Source: JAVBMV01 sp031552145
GTDB taxonomy: Bacteria; Myxococcota; Myxococcia; Myxococcales; UBA5297
DNA: 64,000 bases
Reading direction: 5' to 3'
NCBI GenBank assembly: GCA_031552145.1
Contig: JAVBMV010000001.1
Coordinates: 1-64,000, forward strand
Position 1 is the stretch's first letter. Each line of letters opens with the position of its first letter. The translations under genes and the position numbers were made by a program. Below the pieces are notes generated by a model, which saw only the letters and a list, made by a program, of their open reading frames with translations, was not told the DNA's origin and made no database searches. This document shows, in pieces, positions 51,419-60,915 of this stretch.

Positions 51419-54400
51419 TCACCGCACCGTCACATAGGCCCACTTTGCCGGCAGGGGAACCTTGGTGTTCGTCCGCAGCGCCACGAAGATGAAATAGGGC
51501 GTGTGGTTGGCCAGATCGGCAGGCGTCGGGGTGAAGGTGAGCGAGGCGGAGGCGTAGTTGTTGGTGTTGGCGGTGTTGGGGAGCACGCCGTTTTCGCAGG
51601 TGGCCGTCGCGCAGGTCGCGCCCTTGGCGAGCCAGATGACGTAGTCGGCCGAGGCCGTCAGCTCGACGCCGTCGACGGTGACGGTGTGCTGCGCCAGCTC
51701 GGTGGGCGTGAAGGTGAGGACCGCGTCGGGGTCCGCGCCGAACTGGGCGGTGTTGAAGCCGCTGCCCACATTGGTGCAGCCGGTGGGCTTGGCGAAGTGA
51801 TTCCTGGTGGCCGAGAGATCGATGAAGGAAGGTATCCCTCTTTCGAGAGGGAGCGGACTCGCGCAGGAGTCGTAGGGCGCGAGCGGGGCCACCTCGATGA
51901 AGAGATCGAAGGGAGAGCCATTCCACTGTGCGTCGCTGCCTACCCATAGGTAGTGATCGCCTGCATCGAGCGGCTTCAGCGCGCTGGCGATATTGGCGGA
52001 GCCCAGGAGCGAGGTGCCGGTCATGCCCGCCATCATCTCGTCAGTGGCCGACGCGCAAGAGGACCTGACGGTGAAGCCGCCAAAGAAGGAGGCTCCGCGC
52101 GGCACCAGGCGTATCCAGGCGCGGCTCGCGCGCTCCAGGTGAAACTTGTAGGCGAGATCGGGGCCGGTGGTGAGGAGATAGGCGTTGGGTATGAAGGTAA
52201 TGTCGTGGGCCGCGCCGTCGAGCCGCTGATCCAGCAGCGCGAGCGAGGAATCGATGGTGCCGAGATCGCGCGCCACGTCACACCGCTCGTTGCTCGGCGG
52301 CGTTGGCGCCTCGGGCGCGACCTGTGTGACCTTCAGCTTCGCCAGACTCTTCTGCCCTGCCGGGAGTGGAGAGAGGAGATAGAGGAAGTAGCTCTTGTTA
52401 GGTGCGAGGTTCCGGATCCGCTGAGCGATGGGGGTGTTCGTGTCGCCCTTGAAGCAGCGCAGCGTCATCCCCGCCACGCCATCGGTCGTGCCGCACTCGG
52501 TGGACTGCTGGAGTCCCACTACGAGCTCTCCCAAGAATGGTGAGAGTGCCGCGAGCTCGAGCTGCAAGTCGGTGGAAGTCGCGGGCGTGTCGAATCGATA
52601 GACGAGCGCGCCGCTCGTGCTGCCACAGATGGGCCCTGCGAGGGTGGTGCCCGCGTGCTCGTAGGTGACGAGCGTGGGCGCCGCCGAGGGTTCGATGGCA
52701 AGGGCCTCGACCTTGCCGCAAGTATCGTTGGGCGGCGCATGCCAGAAGGCATCCAGAGTGAAGGCGCCGCCCGCGCTCGTGGTCGAGTCGATCACCAAAT
52801 AGTAGCGCTCCCCCGCGGCGAGCGCCTGGGGCGCGGTCGTAGCCTCGGAGAGAGTATTCGCGGCGATGGTAGAGGCGGTCTTGCAGAGAGGCTGGTTGGC
52901 TTGAGCGTGGGTGGCCGCGTCGCAAACTTTTCGGATGTGGAATGAGGGCTTGGCCGTGCTGTCGATCAATGGATCGCGGTCGAGCACGATCGAGAGGGAC
53001 TGATTGGCCCGGGCGGTGAAAGCGTAGATCACCTCGGGTCCCTGGAAATCGGTGCCAACCTTCGAGGCGTTGCAGCTCGCGTCTTGTACCGGCGCCAACG
53101 CCGAGCGGGAGGCGCCCCGGCTCGCGATGGCGATGGTCCGCGCATGGCCCGACGCATCGAAGAGGGAGTCGAGATCGAGAGGTTCGGCGCAGCTCATACC
53201 GGGGAGCGTCGTGACGGGAGGGACGCCCGTCGGGTTCAGGTCAGCGAAGGGCTCGCTGCTGCGCACTTCGAGCGTATAGGCGCCACCATGCGTCCGATTC
53301 ATTGCGTCGACCCACAGATAGTAGGTGCCAGGAGAGAGCCCTCTCGCTCCAAGGCGGGCGACCTGGTTGGACGACTCCTTTGAGCCCAGCTCATCGGCGG
53401 GATTGTTGGTGGTGCAGTTGCCCCGGCGCAGAGCGAGCGCACTCGTGATCTTTTCCGGGGTCTTCAGCGTAATGGCCAGATCGCGGGGAGCGGTGCCGGC
53501 CAGGACGATCGCATAGAGGGCATCCTCTCCGGGAGCCGGGTTGTTCGATAGGAGGAGGGTTGGGTTCTGATTGCCCATGCCGAGGGTGGAGCCCTCGAGC
53601 TTCGCGAGAGGCGCGGCATCGGTGAGTGTGATGACCTTGGCGTGGTCGCAGTCGGGGTTCCAGCCGCTCCAGGGCTCGGGCTGCGCGAAGAGCTCCAACT
53701 CGAACTCTCCGGACGAGGCGGACGAGGCGTAGGGGCTCACCGCCAGGAGGTGCGCGCTGGTCCCAGGGCCGCCATCGACGACGACGTGGTGCGTACCGAC
53801 CTGAAGCAACTTGGGGCTGATGAAGGCGGTCCTAATTGTGGGAGTCGTGGACGAGTCGGTGTTCGCGCAGCGGCCGGAGGTGTCGGGCACCGCCACGTTC
53901 TGCTCGCACGAGGCGAGGAAATAGGTGGCGATATCGAAGCCGCTCCACTCCACGGTGCGGGTAGCCTTGGCCCAGACCCAGGTGGGCTGCGAGAGCGTGA
54001 AGTGGTAGATCGCCTCTGGTCCGACGGTGAGCTTCGTCTCGAAGGTGCTGTTGTTGGGCACTTGGCTGCCGCAGGCGCGGCCGATGGCGCTGCGCTGTCC
54101 CGTGGTATCGCCAAAGACCTTGGCATAGCCGCTGCTCACGTCGAGCGCCATGCCTGGATCGGCGCAGAGATCGCTGGCGAGCGGCGCTTCCTCGAGATCG
54201 ATCTTGAGCACGAAGGGTCCCTTCCCGATGGCCCCGTGTCCCTTGATCCACAGATAGTAAACGGCTGGGTCTAGGATGACCGTCTCTACCGCGTCGCGCC
54301 GCGCCGCGCGCTGCACGCAGCCCACTGTGGCGCTGTCGCCCTCGACTGGGTCGCAGTCGGCCTTGCGCAGGTAGAAGGCGCCGCCGACGGCTTGTGTCAG

Positions 54401-57400
54401 ATTGGTATGGAAGTTGAGATAGATGCGCGCGCGCTGCGGCGCGTCGTAGCCGGTCAGGTCGAAGCTATAGACGAGGTCGGGGTTGGCGTCGGTCGAGCCG
54501 CAGATCCCCAGGGGCGCCAGGTCGATGTTGTCCGCGCCGCGCGCCGTGTTGCCCTCGACGAAGCCGTAGCCGTTGACCAGCGGGATGGGCTCGGGCAGCA
54601 GGCAGGTATCGTTGAAGAGCGGCTCGGTCGCCTCCACCGTGAGCTCCAGATCGAAGATGCCGGCCGACGCGTTGAGCCCGCCCACCGCCAAGTAATAGAT
54701 GCCAGGGAAGAGGTTGAGTGCGCTGGAGAGCTCGGGCTCATAGCCCGCCACGGGCCTGGGCATCCCTTCGTTCCATTTGGGAACGATCCAGGAGGCCTGT
54801 TTGCAGAAGACCTTCTCGGCGCTCGCGAGATTGAGACAGCTCTCGGGTCCGCGCCAGAGGTTGACCCTGAGTCCGAAGGGGGTCCGCAGCCCGTCGATGG
54901 TGGCCTCGGTCCTCGCCTTGAGCGTGAGCGCGCGCTGCTCCATCAACTCGAACACATAGAAGAGCTCGCCGCCGTTCTGCAGATACCTCATCGTCTCGGA
55001 GGCCCGGCAGCTCCCGCCGCCGTCGAAGCCCGCGCCGACGGTGCTCTGCCCGGTGAGGGAGTAGGTGCGGGGCGCCATTTGATCGACGTCATAATTGAGC
55101 GGGCTCTCATGGATGGAGAGGGCGCCCCCGCACTGATCGTTCTCGGGGGGCGCGGCGGGTGACGAGAGGGTGACGGTCAGCTGGAAGGGTCCGCTGCTGG
55201 CAAAGCTGTGGCTGTCGACCATCACGAAGTAAGTGCCCGGCGGTAGCCGTTGGAGCAGCAACGTAGCGGTCGAGGGCGCGCTCTGCGTGCCATGCTCGGG
55301 GTTGGCCGCGCACCCCAGCTCCGCGTTCGACTTGGCGCAGTTCTCGGAGAGGGTGAGGATAGGGGCGAGCGCGGTGGAGGTGAGCGCGAGCTCGACCCGC
55401 TGCTCGTTGGCGATCGTGAATTGGTAGGCCAAGTCGAGCCCTTGGCGCGACTCGCCCGCGCAGGTGCTCTCCAGGTTGGCGCGCCCGAGGCGCGTGTCGC
55501 CCGTCACGGTGAGGGTGCCGAGCTGCTCCAGCGGCTCGCCGCCGTTCCCCTTGAGCTCGGCCGCCTCGTCGCAAGTGTCGTTAGAAAGAGTGGGCTCGGA
55601 GAGCTGCAGGTCGAGTCGCACCAGCCCCGGAACGATCTCGCCGTGGAGCGTGCGCCGATTGTCGACGAGCACCGAATAGGTGGTGCCGGGCTGGAGCATC
55701 GGCGCCAGGAGGGAGGTCTCCTCCACGCCCCCAACGCCGAATTCGCCGGGGAGCTGGCACGTCTCGGGGCTCCCCGCGACATTGCAGCTCTCGCGCAGCG
55801 CGAGCGCTGGCTCCATGCGTCCAAAAGGATTCCAAGTCCAACGTGCCTGCGGCGCGCCCTCTTCGACCTCGGTGGTGGAGAGCTGGATGGTGGCGGCGAG
55901 GTAACGATCGGCCGGCGTCGTGAAGCGCCATGCCAGGGTGTTGCCGCCGAAGGTCGAGGTGTTTGGCGCGCAGGGGAAGGCCAGCTTCGTATTCGCGACA
56001 GCCAGCTCGGTAGTCGAGATCGCCTGGGCCGAGAGCGTCTCGGGATCGATCTGCAACTCCTCGCCGGGACAGGTGAAGGTGCCATCGAGCGGCGCGCCGA
56101 AGAGCACCGAGAGCGTCCCGGCGCCGCTGCGCCCATTCTTCCCGTCGACGACGAGCAGATAGTCGCCGGGAGGCAGGGCGTTGACCACGAGGTGCGCCGG
56201 CACCCCGTGCGTATCGAGCAGGCCGCAGGGGGCGGAGGAGGGGGCCTCGGTGAGCGAACAGGCGGCGCCCTCTTCCCACGGGAGGAGCGTCAGGACTGGC
56301 CTGAGCGCATGGGTGGTACCGCCCGCCTCGTCCGGAAAGACGCTGGCGGCAAAGCGCATCGTCCGGCTGGTGGTGAAGGTGTAATAGAGCTCGGGCGCGC
56401 GCCCATAATTATTGATGTCGGAGAGCGTCCCCTCGCTTCCGTATCTGCACGAAGGCTGCATCCTATCGTCGGCATCGCGAGTGTCGACCGCCAGCTCGAA
56501 GGCGCACCAGGGCTCGTCCCAGGCGAGGTCAGAGGGGGTGGAGGCGCAGGCTGGAGCGCCGCCCGGCACTAACTCTTGGGCCGCTTCGCAGTGCCCGTTC
56601 TCGGGTGGGTGCGAGTCGCGCACCGTCGCCGTCAGGCGAAAGAGCCCCGAGCGCACCAGGCCCATGTCCAGGTTGTCGTGCTGGGAGTCGACCACGAGAA
56701 TGAAGGAGGAGCCGGGTGGCCGGTTGTCGACGTGGAGGAGCAGCGGGCGTGAGAAGTTGAAGGAGTAGGTGAGGTCGAGGGGCTCGAAGGATGCGCAACC
56801 CAGGGAGGCGCCCTCGCACGACTCATAGGCATGAAGCACCGGCACCATCGTCTGGTGAAGTCCCAGCCCCTCTACCTCGATCGTGACCGACTGATTGGTG
56901 CTCCCCTCCGGCAGGTGAAGCTGGAAGAAGAGATCTCCACCCTGCGGCGCGCCGGTGAGGTTGCCGCAGGGTGCCGAGAGCGAGTTGTCGGCGCCCAGCG
57001 TCGTCGAGATGAGCGTCGTGGGCTCCTCGGGCGTGAGGTGGAGCTGCGCCGCCGCCATGCAGAGGTCGTTCTCGAGGGCGGGGAGCGCGGTCACCTCCAT
57101 CACGAAGGGTCCCGGAATGGTTCGGATCGGGCCCACCGGGCTGGCGATCTCCCGCGCGGGAGAGTCGATCGCGACGATGTAGGTGCCAGGCTCCAGCTTC
57201 GGTGCGGTGTAGCGCAGGAAGCGCTCGACGTTGAGCACCTTGGGATTGGAGCGCTCCTCCGAGCAGGCCGTGCCGATGGGGTTGCCGCGGCAGCTCGAAA
57301 GGAGGGTCAGCGAGGGCGTGAAGTGATCCACGTTTGGATCGACCGTGGTGCCAGTGGGGATGACGACGAACTGAACCGAGGCCACATCGTCCAGCGTGAA

Positions 57401-58162
57401 GCGGAAGAAGAGGTCGTTGCCGCCCGAGCCGAGACAGGGTGCGTCGATCGGCCGATCATTGCTGGCGCCGACGGTGGTGCGGGCGAGTGAGAGAGTCTCG
57501 AAAAAGCGCAGTGGCGCGGCGCTGATGGGAGAGGCCTGCTCGCAAATATCGTCTTGAGGAAGTTCGCCGTTGATGCATCTCCATGGGGGGCTGGCGCAGC
57601 TCCAGGCGCCGGGGCAGCGATCGCAGAGGGCGCTGCGCGGCGCTTGGCAGAGGTCGAGTCCGTCGAGCGGGCCGCAGAGGCCACCCAGCCGCTCGCAGAA
57701 GTCGTCGTCGCTCTCCAGCGCGCAGGGGACGCACTCCCCCTGGTCGCCACAGAACTGCCCGGCGCCGCAGGTGCATTCGACCGTCCGCGGCTCGCCGCAG
57801 CTGTCGAGCCCGGATTGGAGGCCGCAGAGCCCCTCCCGGCGGGCGCAAAACTCCTCGTTCGACTCGCGCCGCAGACACTCGCAGGTCCCGGTCACCTCAT
57901 TGCAGGTGAGGTCGCCCTCGCAACCCGGCGAGCACTGGCCGCCGCAGCCGTCGGAGCCGCACTCGCGCCCCTCGCAGGAGGGGATGCAGGCGTCGGCGTC
58001 GTCGCCCGGCCCCGCATCTGCGTCGGGAGCTGCATCGGGCGCCGCGTCGTGAGAGGCGTCAGGGAGGTCGGCGGGAGGGGAGTCGCTCCCCGAACACCCA
58101 GTGGTCAGGGACGGGAGCAGGAGTAACCCACAAATTATGATGAAAGTCGTAGCGCGCTTCAT
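51419..58162 (-). CDS. Giant Cys-rich lipoprotein with about 13 PPC-like modules
   Basis: The 2247-residue protein has a lipoprotein signal with lipobox LTTGC near residue 23, then an Ala/Asp/Pro-rich linker. A Cys-rich part (about residues 55-195) with ECGSDGCGGQCSPGC follows, typical of Myxococcota and relatives. The remainder is about thirteen modules of 120-160 residues. Each starts near N-D-x-C (for example ENDLC, SNDTC, FNDTC, PNDTC), has a Y-x-F strand and ends with PGTYYLWVD-type and G-x-F-x-L strands. This resembles prepeptidase C-terminal (PPC) domains. No protease domain is present. It is likely anchored to the outer membrane and surface-exposed, perhaps for adhesion. AGGAG lies 5 nt before the ATG. 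Confidence 0.85.
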   Translation of the reverse strand: MKRATTFIIICGLLLLPSLTTGCSGSDSPPADLPDASHDAAPDAAPDADAGPGDDADACIPSCEGRECGSDGCGGQCSPGCEGDLTCNEVTGTCECLRRESNEEFCARREGLCGLQSGLDSCGEPRTVECTCGAGQFCGDQGECVPCALESDDDFCERLGGLCGPLDGLDLCQAPRSALCDRCPGAWSCASPPWRCINGELPQDDICEQASPISAAPLRFFETLSLARTTVGASNDRPIDAPCLGSGGNDLFFRFTLDDVASVQFVVIPTGTTVDPNVDHFTPSLTLLSSCRGNPIGTACSEERSNPKVLNVERFLRYTAPKLEPGTYIVAIDSPAREIASPVGPIRTIPGPFVMEVTALPALENDLCMAAAQLHLTPEEPTTLISTTLGADNSLSAPCGNLTGAPQGGDLFFQLHLPEGSTNQSVTIEVEGLGLHQTMVPVLHAYESCEGASLGCASFEPLDLTYSFNFSRPLLLHVDNRPPGSSFILVVDSQHDNLDMGLVRSGLFRLTATVRDSHPPENGHCEAAQELVPGGAPACASTPSDLAWDEPWCAFELAVDTRDADDRMQPSCRYGSEGTLSDINNYGRAPELYYTFTTSRTMRFAASVFPDEAGGTTHALRPVLTLLPWEEGAACSLTEAPSSAPCGLLDTHGVPAHLVVNALPPGDYLLVVDGKNGRSGAGTLSVLFGAPLDGTFTCPGEELQIDPETLSAQAISTTELAVANTKLAFPCAPNTSTFGGNTLAWRFTTPADRYLAATIQLSTTEVEEGAPQARWTWNPFGRMEPALALRESCNVAGSPETCQLPGEFGVGGVEETSLLAPMLQPGTTYSVLVDNRRTLHGEIVPGLVRLDLQLSEPTLSNDTCDEAAELKGNGGEPLEQLGTLTVTGDTRLGRANLESTCAGESRQGLDLAYQFTIANEQRVELALTSTALAPILTLSENCAKSNAELGCAANPEHGTQSAPSTATLLLQRLPPGTYFVMVDSHSFASSGPFQLTVTLSSPAAPPENDQCGGALSIHESPLNYDVDQMAPRTYSLTGQSTVGAGFDGGGSCRASETMRYLQNGGELFYVFELMEQRALTLKARTEATIDGLRTPFGLRVNLWRGPESCLNLASAEKVFCKQASWIVPKWNEGMPRPVAGYEPELSSALNLFPGIYYLAVGGLNASAGIFDLELTVEATEPLFNDTCLLPEPIPLVNGYGFVEGNTARGADNIDLAPLGICGSTDANPDLVYSFDLTGYDAPQRARIYLNFHTNLTQAVGGAFYLRKADCDPVEGDSATVGCVQRAARRDAVETVILDPAVYYLWIKGHGAIGKGPFVLKIDLEEAPLASDLCADPGMALDVSSGYAKVFGDTTGQRSAIGRACGSQVPNNSTFETKLTVGPEAIYHFTLSQPTWVWAKATRTVEWSGFDIATYFLASCEQNVAVPDTSGRCANTDSSTTPTIRTAFISPKLLQVGTHHVVVDGGPGTSAHLLAVSPYASSASSGEFELELFAQPEPWSGWNPDCDHAKVITLTDAAPLAKLEGSTLGMGNQNPTLLLSNNPAPGEDALYAIVLAGTAPRDLAITLKTPEKITSALALRRGNCTTNNPADELGSKESSNQVARLGARGLSPGTYYLWVDAMNRTHGGAYTLEVRSSEPFADLNPTGVPPVTTLPGMSCAEPLDLDSLFDASGHARTIAIASRGASRSALAPVQDASCNASKVGTDFQGPEVIYAFTARANQSLSIVLDRDPLIDSTAKPSFHIRKVCDAATHAQANQPLCKTASTIAANTLSEATTAPQALAAGERYYLVIDSTTSAGGAFTLDAFWHAPPNDTCGKVEALAIEPSAAPTLVTYEHAGTTLAGPICGSTSGALVYRFDTPATSTDLQLELAALSPFLGELVVGLQQSTECGTTDGVAGMTLRCFKGDTNTPIAQRIRNLAPNKSYFLYLLSPLPAGQKSLAKLKVTQVAPEAPTPPSNERCDVARDLGTIDSSLALLDQRLDGAAHDITFIPNAYLLTTGPDLAYKFHLERASRAWIRLVPRGASFFGGFTVRSSCASATDEMMAGMTGTSLLGSANIASALKPLDAGDHYLWVGSDAQWNGSPFDLFIEVAPLAPYDSCASPLPLERGIPSFIDLSATRNHFAKPTGCTNVGSGFNTAQFGADPDAVLTFTPTELAQHTVTVDGVELTASADYVIWLAKGATCATATCENGVLPNTANTNNYASASLTFTPTPADLANHTPYFIFVALRTNTKVPLPAKWAYVTVR

Positions 58163-58228
58163 GGGCTCTCCTATCTGTTGGCCAAGTCGACTACTTTATA
58201 TCGCACTCGCCGCGCCGCGGTAGGGGTG

Positions 58229-58981
58229 CTACCGCCGCGCGCGCGCGGCGCGCTCGAGGTGCTTCGCCGCCGAAAGCAGGAGCTCCACCTCGCGCTGCGT
58301 AGGCTGGGCGCGCTCCAGCAGGCGCTTCAGCTCGGAGAGGATCGCGTCTGGATTCTGGGCGTTGAGGAAGTCGACCTCGAGCAGCAGCGCCCGCGTTCGG
58401 GCGTAGAGCGCCTCGAGCGCGCCGGCAGTGGCGCGCGGTGCGACGGGCGGGTGCATGGCCATTTCCGCGCCCTCTTGTTTTGCCGACGAGCGCGAGGCCA
58501 TGAAGCACTCGTGGGCCACCAGCATCACTGCCTGGGCCAAGTTGATGGAGCTCTTGGCCCTCGCCGTGGGGATGGCCACCACCTGATGGCAATGATCGAG
58601 TTCGTCGTCGGAGAGGCCGCGCTGCTCGTTGCCGAAGACGATGGCGACCTCTCCGCCCCGCTCTGTCTCGGCGGAGGCGAGCGCGATGAAGTCTCGCAGC
58701 TCGATGGAGGGGCGACGCTCGAGCGAGCGGGGGGAGGTCCCTGCCACGAGGGTCGCTTTGGCCACCGCGCTCGCCAAGTCGGGCGCGACCGCTAGCCCGG
58801 CGAGCAGGTCGTCGGCGCCCGCGGCGAGTACCTTCGCCCGCTCGAAGTCGCGGGTAGCGGGATCCGAGAGCGCGATTCGGTCGAGCCCGGAGTTCTTCAT
58901 GGCGCGCAGGGCAGCGCCCAGATTATCGGGGTGGCGCACCTTGTCGAGGACGATGAGAACGTGCGAGAGCTTCACGGCCAT
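58229..58981 (-). CDS. trmJ: tRNA (cytidine/uridine-2'-O-)-methyltransferase, TrmJ/SpoU family
   Basis: The 250-residue protein (ATG at 58981; 58993 is an alternative) has the SPOUT motifs: HVLIVLDKVRHPDNLGAALRAM at the N terminus, VAIVFGNEQRGLSDDELD and IPTARAKSSINLAQAVMLVAHE forming the SAM knot. A helical C-terminal extension of about 85 residues fits TrmJ better than TrmL. It methylates the ribose at tRNA position 32. The long open frame upstream is antisense to purC and not used. It is divergent from purC with a gap of 42 bp. Confidence 0.82.
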   Translation of the reverse strand: MAVKLSHVLIVLDKVRHPDNLGAALRAMKNSGLDRIALSDPATRDFERAKVLAAGADDLLAGLAVAPDLASAVAKATLVAGTSPRSLERRPSIELRDFIALASAETERGGEVAIVFGNEQRGLSDDELDHCHQVVAIPTARAKSSINLAQAVMLVAHECFMASRSSAKQEGAEMAMHPPVAPRATAGALEALYARTRALLLEVDFLNAQNPDAILSELKRLLERAQPTQREVELLLSAAKHLERAARARR

Positions 58982-59023
58982 CTCTTGTAGCATGCACCGC
59001 CAGAATTGATTGAGGAGAGAGCG

Positions 59024-59983
59024 ATGACGACCGGTACGAAGAGCTTCGAGGAGCAGCTTCCGCACACCCTGCTGGAGACCGATCTGGGCTTCCTGGGACT
59101 GAAGCGCAGGGGCAAGGTGCGCGACACCTACCTCGCGGGCAAGGAGCTGGCGATCGTGACGACCGATCGAATCAGCGCCTTCGATCACATTCTGGGCACC
59201 GTGCCCTTCAAGGGCGAGATCCTCAGCCGCACCACCGCCTTCTGGTTCGAGAAGACGAAGAACGAGGTTCCCAACCACGTCCTCGCCCAGCCCGACCCCA
59301 ACGTGCTGATCGGGCGCGCCTGCCAGCCGATGCCCATCGAGTTCGTGGTGCGCGGCTACCTCACCGGCAGTCTCTGGCGGGATTACCAGGCCGGGAAAGG
59401 TGGGCGCGACTATGGCCTCACCCTGCCCGCGGGGATGCGCAAGGATCAGCGCTTCGAGCGCGCCATCATCACGCCGACCACCAAGGCCGACGTGGGGCAC
59501 GACGAGGCGATTAGTAAGGAAGAGATTCTGGCGCGCGGCATGATGGAGAAGCGCTGGCTCGACCTCGCCTACGAGCGAACGCTGAAGCTCTTCGAGCTGG
59601 GGCAGAGGTGGGCGGCGACGCGCGGGCTGATCCTGGTCGACACCAAGTACGAATTTGGGCTCTACGAGGGGGAGCTGCTCGTCATCGACGAGATCCACAC
59701 CATGGACTCGTCGCGTTACTGGGAGTCGAGTGAATATGAGGCGCGCTTTGGCGAGGGCGCCGATCAAAAGATGCTCGACAAAGAGAACGTGCGCCAATGG
59801 CTCATCAAAGAGCGCGGTTACTCCGGTGATGGGGCCCCGCCAGCGTTGCCCGACGACGTGCGGGTTGGGACGGCGCAGATCTATGCGCACGCCTACGAGC
59901 GCATTACGGGGGAGCGCTTCGTGCCCAAGGCGGAGGATGTGGGGGCGAGAATAGTGCGAAATATGCAAGCCCGGGCGCGCTGA
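59024..59983 (+). CDS. purC: Phosphoribosylaminoimidazole-succinocarboxamide synthase
   Basis: The ATG at 59024 follows GAGGAGAGAGCG. The 319-residue SAICAR synthase has RGKVRDTYLAGKELAIVTTD, VRGYLTGSLWRDYQAG, LILVDTKYEFGLYEGELLVIDEIHT and DSSRYWES. It catalyses step 8 of purine synthesis (CAIR plus aspartate). It has the longer form common in Proteobacteria and fungi. purB, acting just after, lies nearby on the other strand. Confidence 0.95.
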   Translation: MTTGTKSFEEQLPHTLLETDLGFLGLKRRGKVRDTYLAGKELAIVTTDRISAFDHILGTVPFKGEILSRTTAFWFEKTKNEVPNHVLAQPDPNVLIGRACQPMPIEFVVRGYLTGSLWRDYQAGKGGRDYGLTLPAGMRKDQRFERAIITPTTKADVGHDEAISKEEILARGMMEKRWLDLAYERTLKLFELGQRWAATRGLILVDTKYEFGLYEGELLVIDEIHTMDSSRYWESSEYEARFGEGADQKMLDKENVRQWLIKERGYSGDGAPPALPDDVRVGTAQIYAHAYERITGERFVPKAEDVGARIVRNMQARAR

Positions 59984-60000
59984 GAGGGGTTTTCTGTTGC

Positions 60001-60030
60001 TTGACAGGAGAATCGTCCGGGTCGTCTAAT
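60001..60030 (+). promoter_or_regulatory. Near-consensus sigma-70 promoter for the beta-barrel gene
   Basis: A perfect TTGACA (60001-60006) and TCTAAT (60025-60030, five of six consensus) are 18 bp apart. The leader to the ATG at 60127 is about 90 nt and holds a GGGCGC/GCGCCC hairpin near 60046-60065. Confidence 0.6.
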
Positions 60031-60126
60031 CGCGAATGCTCGTAGGGGCGCTGCTTGCTGCGCCCTTGCTTCGCAGCGCCCTGCAGTCAGGGCCGGGGGC
60101 GCGTTCACTGACAACCGGAGATACGA

Positions 60127-60777
60127 ATGCTCAACGCACTAGCCGTCTTCGCAGCATCCCTGGCGCTTACCGCCGCTTCGCCCGCCGAGACCGAACGCTC
60201 CTTCCCCTCGGGGCTGAGGCTGGAGGTCGATCTGTCACATGTGACCAGGGGGACTCTGCTTTCGTCCGTTTCGTCGAATGGGCAGACGGTATTCGTTCCT
60301 GCGCTATCCACCCATCTGCTCGTGGGGTACGAGTTCGGCAACTTCGTGCCGATGCTTGGCGTTGGCTTCAATAAGAATTCCGCCGAGGCTACCTTGGAGG
60401 ATTTCGATGGCGAAACCTACGAAGGCAAGAACAGTCTCTTGATGCTCGAACTCCAATTGGAAGGGCGGTACTACTTTTCCAAGGACTCGATCAGGCCCTA
60501 CGTATTTGGCAACCTCTTCTCTTCATTTCCTTTTTATAGCCAAGAAGTAGACGGCAAAGAGGCACCTGAAGAAGCGATTGAGCAGATTGAAGATCGGATG
60601 GATTATTGGGGTTTTGGCGCAGGCCTGGGGCTCGATTATGCGGTCAGCGACCATTTCATCGTCGGCGGTGCCTGGGGAGTCGGTGGAGCGTTCCAATCGG
60701 AAGATAGTGATGCTCGCGAGAGCAGCAGTAGCTCATTGAACTCGCAGGTTCGCCTTCGCCTGGCATGGGTCTTCTAG
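60127..60777 (+). CDS. Outer-membrane beta-barrel protein (OmpW/opacity-like)
   Basis: The 216-residue protein has a signal peptide ending TAASPA and alternating amphipathic strands (STHLLVGYEFGNFVPMLGVGF, LELQLEGRYYFSK, YWGFGAGLGLDYAVSDHFIVGG). It ends VRLRLAWVF, with the C-terminal Phe expected of BamA-recognised barrels. The gene looks AT-richer than its neighbours. Ligand and function are unknown. It has its own strong promoter and is flanked by GTAGGGGCG-type repeats. Confidence 0.75.
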   Translation: MLNALAVFAASLALTAASPAETERSFPSGLRLEVDLSHVTRGTLLSSVSSNGQTVFVPALSTHLLVGYEFGNFVPMLGVGFNKNSAEATLEDFDGETYEGKNSLLMLELQLEGRYYFSKDSIRPYVFGNLFSSFPFYSQEVDGKEAPEEAIEQIEDRMDYWGFGAGLGLDYAVSDHFIVGGAWGVGGAFQSEDSDARESSSSSLNSQVRLRLAWVF

Positions 60778-60789
60778 TCACCCGGCTCG

Positions 60790-60915
60790 GTAGGGGCGCC
60801 GCCCCTGCTGCGCCTGTCTCACCACGATAGGGCGCGGAAGGCAGCAGGGCGTGGCAAGCCGCGCCCCCACGCACCCCGCGGCGCGAACGAGGGCGACCCC
60901 GCCGGTCGCCCCTAT
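60790..60915. repeat. Palindromic repeat element after the beta-barrel gene
   Basis: GTAGGGGCG at 60790-60798 is matched by the inverse CGCCCCTAT at 60907-60915. Inside its right end GGGCGACC and GGTCGCCC form a perfect stem with a CCGCC loop. The left end has AGGGGC/GCCCCT. The right end overlaps the purB stop codon. A related GTAGGGGCGCTGC lies at 60043-60055 before the barrel gene. It looks like a REP/MITE-type element and may also end transcription from both sides. Confidence 0.5.

Noticed and set aside
58982..59968. N-terminal extension of TrmJ opposite purC
   Set aside because: It is antisense to purC; the methyltransferase fold begins at the ATG at 58981.
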